The notes under the pieces were generated by a model, which did no database searches, had not been told where the DNA came from, and saw nothing but the letters and a program-made list of their open reading frames with translations. This document shows, piece by piece, positions 15,854 to 22,970 of a stretch of DNA of 30,474 nt. Location of the stretch: the IMG/VR virus record IMGVR_UViG_3300019776_000943, positions 1 through 30,474 of that record. The stretch is one strand, 5' to 3'. Source of the DNA: a virus. The translations under genes were made by a program, and so were the position numbers. Every line of letters starts with the position of its first letter. Within the stretch, counting starts at the first letter, position 1.

Positions 15854-16789
15854 ATGCCTGCAGATAACAAAACCAAAAAAACAATATTGACCCTTAATCA
15901 AAACAAGCTTAAAGGAATTAAAACAGTAATCGTAACTGCTTATGACTACCCACAAGCTAGAATAGCAGATGCCGCCGGTGTTGATGGCATTCTTGTAGGG
16001 GATTCATTAGGTATGACAACACTTGGACATAAAACAACTATACCTGTGACAATGGATGATATGATCCGGTCATGTGAAGCAGTAAGTAAAGGTAATGAAA
16101 ATGCTTTCTTAATCGGTGATATGCCTTACATGTCATATCAACCCTCTGATCAAGTAGCTATCGAAAATGCAGGTCGTTTTATTGTAGCTGGTTGTGATAT
16201 GGTAAAAGTGGAAGGCGCAATGGTTGATAGGGTTAAAGCAATAGTTAATTCAGGTATTATGGTAATGAGTCATTTAGGGCTTACCCCTCATACTCGCGCT
16301 AAATTAGGCGGATATAAAGTACAAGGTAAAACTGCTGCTCAAGCTGAAATTGTTTTAAATCAGGCCCTTAAATTACAAGAAGCTGGTTGTTCCGCTCTTT
16401 TATTAGAAGCTATGCCAAAAGAACCAGCAGGAATGATAGCACGAGAACTAAATATACCCGTTTACGGTATTGGTGCTGGGGATGAAGTAGACGGACAATT
16501 AGTTATATTTCATGATTTAATGGGATTATTCTGGGAATTTAAGTCTAAATTTGTTAAACGTTATTGTGAAGCTGGTAAAATTATGACACAAGCGTTAACA
16601 GATTATGCTAATGAAGTCCGTAACGGTCAGTTTCCAACTCAAGAAAACTTCTATGAAATAAAAGAAGAGGAACTTGAAAAATTATTAGGTAATGAAAAAT
16701 GGAAATATGAATTAGATAAAGATTATTATAATAATAATAATCATAGTGTAACACCAATTACGGTTAATCCATCAGCTATTAAAAGATAA
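15854..16789 (+). CDS. panB: PanB-like ketopantoate hydroxymethyltransferase
   Basis: A 311-residue PanB homologue with the active site intact: Asp50 (VGDSLGMTTLGH), Asp89 (IGDMPYMSY), Lys118 and Glu120 (MVKVEG), His140 (SHLGLTPH) and the catalytic base Glu185 (LLLEAMP). PanB transfers a hydroxymethyl group from methylene-tetrahydrofolate to an alpha-keto acid, normally 3-methyl-2-oxobutanoate on the way to pantothenate and CoA. It lies directly after the TPP enzyme and abuts the next SDR gene (TAAGTG). A C-terminal extension of some 40 residues beyond the usual PanB length carries an Asn-rich stretch encoded by an ATA/AAT trinucleotide run that is also a perfect inverted repeat (16721-16742). 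A sugar-modifying role or a CoA-boosting metabolic gene are both possible. Confidence 0.92.
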   Translation: MPADNKTKKTILTLNQNKLKGIKTVIVTAYDYPQARIADAAGVDGILVGDSLGMTTLGHKTTIPVTMDDMIRSCEAVSKGNENAFLIGDMPYMSYQPSDQVAIENAGRFIVAGCDMVKVEGAMVDRVKAIVNSGIMVMSHLGLTPHTRAKLGGYKVQGKTAAQAEIVLNQALKLQEAGCSALLLEAMPKEPAGMIARELNIPVYGIGAGDEVDGQLVIFHDLMGLFWEFKSKFVKRYCEAGKIMTQALTDYANEVRNGQFPTQENFYEIKEEELEKLLGNEKWKYELDKDYYNNNNHSVTPITVNPSAIKR

Positions 16790-17695
16790 GTGAAAGTTTT
16801 GGTAACAGGAGCTAATGGATTTATTGGATCCAATCTTGCTAAAGCTTGTCTTAATAAGAAACATGATATATTAGCTATTTCTCGTAATACTACAAATATT
16901 TCTTGTTATAAAAATAAACAATGTAATATTCAAGATATTGATACATTAACAAAAGACATTACAACGTTTAAACCAAATGTAGTTATACATTGTGCATGGG
17001 ATGGTGGCAACAGTTATACAGATATTAATGATAAAAAGCAGTTTAATAATGTTACAAACAGCTTAAAATTATTAGATACGATCTCAAGTCTTAAAAATAT
17101 ACATTTTATATGCATAGGTAGTGCTGCTGAATATGGAAATTATAATGATCAAATAAATGAAAATTTTATAGAACATCCAATTAGTTTTTATGGTGTTTCG
17201 AAATTTTCATTTAAAATGCTTTCCAATATTTTTTGCAAAAAACATGATATTTTATGGTCTTGGGTACGACCTTTTTATACGTACGGCCCGCACGATGTTG
17301 CGACAAGACTAATACCAAAAACTATTATAAGTTGTTTAAAAAATGAAAAAATCGAATTAAACTCTTGTAATTCAATTATAGATTATTTATATATAGATGA
17401 TTTTGTTGACGGATTAGTAAATATTTTTGAAAATAAATTTGTCGGTGTTTATAATATATGTTCAGGTAAGCAATATGAAATAAAAACTATTATTAATAAA
17501 ATACAAAAATTATGTAAAAATAACTCTTCAATCGCTTTTAATAAAAATTTTGATAGAGAAAAATTTCCAAATTATATTTGCGGGGATAGTTCCAAACTAA
17601 TTAAACAGTCTAATAATAAATGGTATCCTAAAATTAATTTAGATGATGGACTTACTAAAACAATAATGCACTATGAAACAATTCTTAACAATTAA
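16790..17695 (+). CDS. NAD(P)-dependent sugar epimerase/reductase (SDR)
   Basis: A 301-residue extended SDR starting at GTG 16790, immediately after the panB stop. Motifs: TGANGFIGS (6-14), VVIHCAWDGG, GSAAEYGNY (active-site Ser region) and FYGVSKFSFKML (YxxxK). The C-terminal half carries the substrate-binding pattern of NDP-sugar epimerases and 4-reductases. In this block it is a candidate for reduction or epimerisation of the keto-sugar, a YerF-like side-chain reductase being one option. It overlaps the following methyltransferase gene by 23 bases. Confidence 0.82.
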   Translation: MKVLVTGANGFIGSNLAKACLNKKHDILAISRNTTNISCYKNKQCNIQDIDTLTKDITTFKPNVVIHCAWDGGNSYTDINDKKQFNNVTNSLKLLDTISSLKNIHFICIGSAAEYGNYNDQINENFIEHPISFYGVSKFSFKMLSNIFCKKHDILWSWVRPFYTYGPHDVATRLIPKTIISCLKNEKIELNSCNSIIDYLYIDDFVDGLVNIFENKFVGVYNICSGKQYEIKTIINKIQKLCKNNSSIAFNKNFDREKFPNYICGDSSKLIKQSNNKWYPKINLDDGLTKTIMHYETILNN

Positions 17696-18311
17696 AGAAA
17701 ACGGATGGCATTGGCCGGTGAATGGCGATTATACATGGCAAGCAGTTACAGGGGCTTTAGATATACATAATAAAATTACCCCTTATTTAAAACAAACAAA
17801 TGTAGCTATTCAAGCTGGTGGAAATGGCGGTTTAATGGTAGCACCACTAGCTAAAAAATTTAAAAGTGTATATACCTTTGAACCAGAACCTTTAAATTTT
17901 TATTGTCTTACAATAAATGTAACAAGTTCTAATGTATTTAAATATCAAGCATGCTTAGGCAATAAACGGGGAACAGTATGTTTAAACAATTTATTTTCCA
18001 ACGATAACGGCGCGTTTTACGTTGATGGAACAGGTGAAACCCCTGTGCTAATGATTGACGATCTCGGACTTACTGATTGTAATTTAATTTTTCTTGACAT
18101 AGAGGGACAAGAATATTTTGCACTACTTGGCGGTATTGAGACTATAAAAAAATATAAACCTGTAATTGTTATGGAGCATTGTATTCCCTGGATGCAGCGG
18201 TATAATATTTCTGTGACTGAAATTAACAGTTTACTAATTGATCAGTTAGGTTATAATTTAGTATCAACTTTTCAAGGCGATAGTATCTATGCATGTACTA
18301 AACAAAGTTAA
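17673..18311 (+). CDS. FkbM-family methyltransferase
   Basis: A 212-residue SAM-dependent methyltransferase of the FkbM type. The SAM-binding motif I region reads VAIQAGGNGGLMV (about 44-56), then YTFEPEPLNFYCL (motif II), a DDLGL turn and the FkbM signature LDIEGQEYFALLGG (about 140-153). FkbM enzymes O-methylate sugars or polyketides. In this block the likely target is a hydroxyl of the sugar or glycan. In motif I the usual DvGan is QAGGN, so the first acidic residue is Gln; whether this affects SAM binding is unclear. The start lies within the end of the preceding gene. Confidence 0.82.
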   Translation: MKQFLTIKENGWHWPVNGDYTWQAVTGALDIHNKITPYLKQTNVAIQAGGNGGLMVAPLAKKFKSVYTFEPEPLNFYCLTINVTSSNVFKYQACLGNKRGTVCLNNLFSNDNGAFYVDGTGETPVLMIDDLGLTDCNLIFLDIEGQEYFALLGGIETIKKYKPVIVMEHCIPWMQRYNISVTEINSLLIDQLGYNLVSTFQGDSIYACTKQS

Positions 18312-18326
18312 AACTAAGTATTAATA

Positions 18327-19094
18327 ATGAAAATATTAATTACAGGCGGTAACGGTTATATAGGAAAAACTCTATACAATTATTTAACTACAAAATACAA
18401 TACAACTGCTTTAACAAGACGGGATGTTGACTTAACTAACAATAAAAATGTTTTTAATTTCTTTAAAGATAAATTTTATGATGTTGTAATACATTGTGCA
18501 ATAATAGGTGGGAGCCGTCTTAAAAAAGATAATTGGAATGTATTAGACACCAATTTAATAATGTATTATAATTTGTTACAGTGTAAAAATAGTTATAATA
18601 AATTTATACATTTTGGTTCAGGAGCAGAGTTATACGCAAAAACAGAACCATACGGATTAAGCAAATTAATAATTCAAAAATCAATATTAGAAAAAGAAAA
18701 TTTTTATAATATAAGAATTTTTAATGTTTTTGATGAAAATGAATTATCAACAAGATTTATAAAGACAAACTTATTTAATTATATTAACAAACAACCAATA
18801 ACAATACATTGCGATAAAAAAATGGATTTTTTTTATATGAAAGATCTTATTAAATTAGTTGAATATTATATTACTAAAAACGTTTTACCAAAAGAAATAA
18901 ACTGTACATATAATAAAACATATTCATTATCTGAAATAGCGCATTTAATTAATAAACTTGATAAATTCAAAAGCAATATTATTATTGAAAATAAATATCT
19001 CGATCAAAATTATTGTGGAACTTATACCCCTTTAATAGATGACTATATTGGCCTGGAAAAAGGTATACAGCATGTTTTTACAAAACTAAAATGA
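18327..19094 (+). CDS. Short NDP-sugar reductase/epimerase (GDP-fucose synthase-like SDR)
   Basis: A 255-residue SDR, shorter than most (about 300). Motifs: TGGNGYIGKT (6-15), VVIHCAIIGG, HFGSGAELYA and PYGLSKLIIQ (YxxxK). The arrangement, with LTNNKNVFNFF after the nucleotide-binding domain, is closest to GDP-L-fucose synthase and dTDP-rhamnose-type reductases. If it makes GDP-fucose it would supply the two fucosyltransferase-like enzymes of the block, but the GDP-mannose dehydratase that should precede it is not seen. Codons are strongly AT-biased. The stop overlaps the next start (ATGA). Confidence 0.78.
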   Translation: MKILITGGNGYIGKTLYNYLTTKYNTTALTRRDVDLTNNKNVFNFFKDKFYDVVIHCAIIGGSRLKKDNWNVLDTNLIMYYNLLQCKNSYNKFIHFGSGAELYAKTEPYGLSKLIIQKSILEKENFYNIRIFNVFDENELSTRFIKTNLFNYINKQPITIHCDKKMDFFYMKDLIKLVEYYITKNVLPKEINCTYNKTYSLSEIAHLINKLDKFKSNIIIENKYLDQNYCGTYTPLIDDYIGLEKGIQHVFTKLK

Positions 19095-19852
19095 ACAATC
19101 ACCTTTTAATACAAAACTGTCAATCAGGCTTTTTTTCTGATTTTAATTTAATTACTTCTGGTTTACAATATTTTTATGATAATAAAATAACAGATTTTAA
19201 TGTGATATGGAAAAATATGAGATATCAAAATGATGATTCTAATATTTTTGAAAAATATTTTTTTACAAATAAACCTTTAGAAGCATTTCAAAATACTATA
19301 TATGCAGCTCAATTTGGTAATCTTTGGGCACCAGTTATGGATAGATCAATTTTCATAAAATATCATGAAGTTTTAAAATTCTACAAATATTTTGATAATA
19401 CAATTTTTAATTCTTTAAAAGAAGAAAGTAAAAAAATTATTCCGAAATCAACAATTGGTGTACATATAAGAGGTACGGACTGCACTCGTCATCGTCAATT
19501 TTTAAATGTTGATTATTATTGTCAGTTTATTGATAAAAAGCTTGAAACCAATACCTATAAAAATATATTTGTAGCTACAGACGAAGAACTTTTATTAAAT
19601 GAAATAAAATTACGTTACCCTAATCTTATTTTTAATGAAAATATTTTTCGAAGTAAAGATAAAAATGCAGTACATAATCATTTACAGTATTCTAACAAAG
19701 AAAAATTTGCGTTGGATGTAATAACAGATGGTATTTGTTTATCTTTATGCGAAGAAATAATACATACTTCGAGTAATGTTATTGGTTATGTCTTCATGTT
19801 AAACCCTCAAATTAAAAATGAACATATAGACATGTATCTACCACATTATTAA
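19091..19852 (+). CDS. NodZ/GT23-like (fucosyltransferase-fold) glycosyltransferase
   Basis: A 253-residue protein. The C-terminal half carries the features of the fucosyltransferase GT-B superfamily: IGVHIRGTDC (H-x-R-x-T-D loop that binds GDP-fucose), IFVATDEELLLNE (nucleotide-binding DE turn), and a terminal segment VITDGICLSLCEEIIHTSSNVIGYV like the 'D..LLS.CD..ig..SSN' part of NodZ and FUT8. The N-terminal part is poorly conserved. It would transfer fucose or a related deoxysugar; the acceptor is unknown. It is the last gene of the block and is followed by 43 bases before gp46. Confidence 0.72.
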   Translation: MNNHLLIQNCQSGFFSDFNLITSGLQYFYDNKITDFNVIWKNMRYQNDDSNIFEKYFFTNKPLEAFQNTIYAAQFGNLWAPVMDRSIFIKYHEVLKFYKYFDNTIFNSLKEESKKIIPKSTIGVHIRGTDCTRHRQFLNVDYYCQFIDKKLETNTYKNIFVATDEELLLNEIKLRYPNLIFNENIFRSKDKNAVHNHLQYSNKEKFALDVITDGICLSLCEEIIHTSSNVIGYVFMLNPQIKNEHIDMYLPHY

Positions 19853-19895
19853 ACAATTAGTAGATTAAAGTATGTTTACCTCTATACTATAGGGA

Positions 19896-21692
19896 GTGCG
19901 TTTAGTAAATTTTAAAACTCTATCTATCAAGAACTTCCTCTCTGTTGGAGAAGTACCAGTGACAATTAACTTCCAGGGCGGTGTTAATGTCATTACCGGA
20001 ACAAATTATGATAAAGAAGATTCTAAGAACGGCGTAGGAAAGTCTACTATAGCTGATGCTTTGTATTTTGCTTTGTTCGGAACAACAATTAGAGAGCTAT
20101 CAAAAGACCTCATAGTTAACTCTTTCTCTAAGAAAAAGTGTGAAGTGGTACTAGATATTGATATTGAAAACGGAAACGGTTTGTCCCAGTACCGTATCAC
20201 AAGAACCATTAATCCTACTAAATGTTATATAACTAAGAACGGTGAAGATATAACTCGTTCTACGATGGCTAAGACAAATGAGTATATTCAAAAACTCATT
20301 ATGTCTAATGGCAAGATTTTCCAAAACTCTGTCATCATGACAATCAATAATACGGTGCCTTTTATGGCTCAGTCTAAGATTGATAAGAGAAAATTTATCG
20401 AAAGTATTCTTAGTCTTGAAATTTTTTCTGAAATGCTTTCTAAGGCCAGAGAAGAGCATAATATCTTAAAGAAGGATTACGAAGTACTCTTTACTAAAGT
20501 AGAAGGAATTGAAAAAGGGTACAAGTTTAATAAAGAGCAGCTTGACACCTTTGAAGAGCAAAAAAAGCTAAAGATTGAAGGCTTAGTAAAACGTATTGAT
20601 GAAAGTAAAGTTAAAGTCGAAGAACTCAAAAAATCTATTAAAGAGCTTCCTGATGATGTTCTAGAGAAGCTTGATATCAAAATTAAGCAATGCAATGAAG
20701 AGTTAAAAGAGATACAAAATCAGTACAAGACTGCTTATCAAGTACTAGCAGATGTTAAAAGTAAGATTAGTCATATCGAGGGACAATTAAAAGGTATTGA
20801 AAAGGTTGGTGCTATTTGTACCACTTGTAATAGAGCGTATTCTGACGACGATCTCAAGCATAAAGAAACTAATAAAAAAGAGCTCAATAGTAAGCTAAAA
20901 GATCTTACTAAAGAATTAAATGCTGCACAAAAAGAACTCGATAAAGTAAACACATCTCAAGGTAAAAAAGAAAAAGAAATTAAAGATGTTCAGGATAAGA
21001 AAAGTGTCGTGAAAGATGTTCTCAGCAATAATAAAAACACCGAGACAAAGATCGGGCTTATTAACGATTCTATTCAAGAACTCTTAAAAGAAATTGAAGC
21101 TGTTAAAAAGCAGACTAATGAAGCTTTAGAAAACGTTGTAAAAGAGCTAGAACAAAAACTTAAGACAGGTAAAGAAGGCCTTGAAAAGCTTGATAAAGAT
21201 TGCTCTATACTTGAGTGTGTTAAATTTGTAGTATCCGAAGAAGGTGTTAAGTCATATATTGTTAAAAAAATCTTAGCTGTTCTTAACGGTAGAATGGCCT
21301 ATTACCTCGATAAACTTCATGCTAACTGCTTGTGCCAGTTTGATGAGTTCTTTGATGAGCAAATTACTGACGAAAAAAGCGAACATAAATCTTACTTTAA
21401 TTTTTCAGGTGGTGAGCGTAAGCGAATAGATTTAGCTTGTCTTTTTTCGTTTTTAGATATTCGTAGAATGCAAGGAGATGTTCACTTTTCAACGATCTTC
21501 TATGACGAGCTTTTAGACTCTTCTCTTGATGATAAAGGGGTTGAGCTTGTTTTAGATATACTTCGTGAACGTGCTCAGAAGCATAAAGAGAACTGCTATA
21601 TCATTACCCATCGCGGTACTACCATCACAGAAAAAATTGATAACACAATATTTCTGGAAAAGCGCAACAATTTTACCTATTTATTAGAATAA
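19896..21692 (+). CDS. 46: gp46, Rad50/SbcC-type recombination ATPase subunit
   Basis: A 598-residue SMC-like ATPase. The N-terminus KNFLSVG matches T4 gp46 in place. Walker A is split by a short insertion (GTN at 35-37, NGVGKST at 45-51), seen from memory in some phage homologues. A long coiled coil (about 180-430) is interrupted by a zinc hook C308-T-T-C311. The ABC signature SGGERKR (504-510), Walker B FYDELLD (535-541) and His572 follow. It partners gp47 in end resection and host DNA breakdown. The GTG start at 19896 is chosen because an upstream in-frame ATG (19872) is closed by a TAG; a GGGAG lies unusually close to the GTG. Confidence 0.95.
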   Translation: MRLVNFKTLSIKNFLSVGEVPVTINFQGGVNVITGTNYDKEDSKNGVGKSTIADALYFALFGTTIRELSKDLIVNSFSKKKCEVVLDIDIENGNGLSQYRITRTINPTKCYITKNGEDITRSTMAKTNEYIQKLIMSNGKIFQNSVIMTINNTVPFMAQSKIDKRKFIESILSLEIFSEMLSKAREEHNILKKDYEVLFTKVEGIEKGYKFNKEQLDTFEEQKKLKIEGLVKRIDESKVKVEELKKSIKELPDDVLEKLDIKIKQCNEELKEIQNQYKTAYQVLADVKSKISHIEGQLKGIEKVGAICTTCNRAYSDDDLKHKETNKKELNSKLKDLTKELNAAQKELDKVNTSQGKKEKEIKDVQDKKSVVKDVLSNNKNTETKIGLINDSIQELLKEIEAVKKQTNEALENVVKELEQKLKTGKEGLEKLDKDCSILECVKFVVSEEGVKSYIVKKILAVLNGRMAYYLDKLHANCLCQFDEFFDEQITDEKSEHKSYFNFSGGERKRIDLACLFSFLDIRRMQGDVHFSTIFYDELLDSSLDDKGVELVLDILRERAQKHKENCYIITHRGTTITEKIDNTIFLEKRNNFTYLLE

Positions 21693-21696
21693 CTTT

Positions 21697-22956
21697 ATGT
21701 CACAGTTCATTGTTCAGCAATCCGGTATACAACACTTAATGGGCGCCCCTATTGGTTTACCGCCTTTTATTCCATCCACTACACAAGTTTTACCAATTCA
21801 AGGTGGAGGGGTATTACCGCCACCAGAAATTCCAGGTCAAGGTTTACCAAGAGCTATTAACTATCTAGCAGATTACGGTGGATGTTCATTTTATAGGTGT
21901 ATGGCACCAAACTTAATGCTTAATCTCTATCAAAAAGCTGTGCTATTGGAACTTACCACGATGGTTCTTGATCCGAGATTTTATGCTGGCGTTAAAGCAA
22001 TTAAAATACAACGTCAGGCAACACCAATTCAAAGAGACTTTGTTAAGATGCTAAAAGAAATTTCTCGTCAAATGGGTAAAGACGGTTTTAAAATCATTTA
22101 CGAAATTGACGACATCGTCTTTAGAGAAGATATTCCCGATTTTAATCGTAATAAAGACGCATTTGTTGCTGATGAGATCCGTAACTCTATTTTAGAGATT
22201 CTCGATATGTGCGACGAGGTTACAGTCACTTGTGACTTTATGAAAGATTACTTTAACGAAAAGATGGGTGTAAAGAAAACAACTGTTATTCCTAATTATC
22301 TTCTTCGCTGGTGGTTTGATCGTTACTACAATCTTGACAAACTCGTTAAAAATTTCGAGAAAAATAAAAAGAAACCTATTGTATCAATTTTTGCTTCAGG
22401 TACACATGTTGATGTAACTAACCGCACAGGTCAAAAAGATGACTTTGAAATGGTAGTACCTGCAATTATTAAGACTAGAAAAGATTTTAAATGGCGCTTT
22501 TATGGTTGTTATCCGTTACCACTTAAACCGTTTATTGATAGAGGTGAAATTGAGTTTAAAGAGTGGGCCCCTCTTCCAGAATTTCCCGGAACTATGGCTG
22601 CTTCAGATACACAAGTAACTTTTGCTGCTCTTCAAGATAATAACTTTAATAGAGCTAAATCTAATATTAAACTTCTTGAAGCCGCGGCTTTAGGTATACC
22701 TTGTATCTGTCCTAATATGGTTACGTACAAAGATGCCAAACTCAAATACTCAAACGCTAATGAGTTTATCGATTGTATTAAAACTGCTACTAAAAATCAG
22801 CATACCTATGCCGATTATTGTAAGAAAGCTCGAGCTTATGCCGATAACTTCTGGCTTGAAGATGAAAAAAATCTCATGAAACATCATGAGGCATATTTTA
22901 CACCTTACGGATCACCTGATAGAAAATATTTGCTTGAGAGCAATCCTAAATCATAA
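21697..22956 (+). CDS. GT-B fold glycosyltransferase (GT4-like)
   Basis: A 419-residue protein. After a Pro/Gly-rich, probably flexible N-terminus (about 15-50) come a Rossmann-like domain with IIYEIDDIVF (about 132-141) and CDEVTVTCDFMKDYF, then a second domain. The second domain has VSIFASGTH, WRFYGCYPLP, IEFKEWAPLPEFPG and the donor-site signature SNIKLLEAAALGIPCICPN (about 326-344). This is the pattern of GT4-type retaining transferases, which use UDP- or GDP-sugars. It lies between gp46 and the DNA polymerase, outside the main glycan block and with less AT-rich codons, so it may be an older resident gene. DNA-base or protein glycosylation are both open. Confidence 0.85.
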   Translation: MSQFIVQQSGIQHLMGAPIGLPPFIPSTTQVLPIQGGGVLPPPEIPGQGLPRAINYLADYGGCSFYRCMAPNLMLNLYQKAVLLELTTMVLDPRFYAGVKAIKIQRQATPIQRDFVKMLKEISRQMGKDGFKIIYEIDDIVFREDIPDFNRNKDAFVADEIRNSILEILDMCDEVTVTCDFMKDYFNEKMGVKKTTVIPNYLLRWWFDRYYNLDKLVKNFEKNKKKPIVSIFASGTHVDVTNRTGQKDDFEMVVPAIIKTRKDFKWRFYGCYPLPLKPFIDRGEIEFKEWAPLPEFPGTMAASDTQVTFAALQDNNFNRAKSNIKLLEAAALGIPCICPNMVTYKDAKLKYSNANEFIDCIKTATKNQHTYADYCKKARAYADNFWLEDEKNLMKHHEAYFTPYGSPDRKYLLESNPKS

Positions 22957-22970
22957 TACAATAGGTAGTA

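Noticed and set aside
16721-16742. Inverted repeat GATTATTAT/ATAATAATC as a regulatory hairpin
   Set aside because: It is inside the panB coding end, made only of A/T trinucleotide repeats encoding Tyr/Asn; a slippage-type repeat explains it.
7673-19852. The glycan block as bacterial contamination or a misassembled contig
   Set aside because: Genes overlap the phage core genes at the left edge (11 bases shared with gp47) and continue on the same strand up to gp46, which argues for true linkage; read mapping would settle it.
19872-19895. Upstream ATG for gp46
   Set aside because: In frame but closed by TAG before 19896; the GTG gives the correct N-terminus by comparison with T4 gp46.
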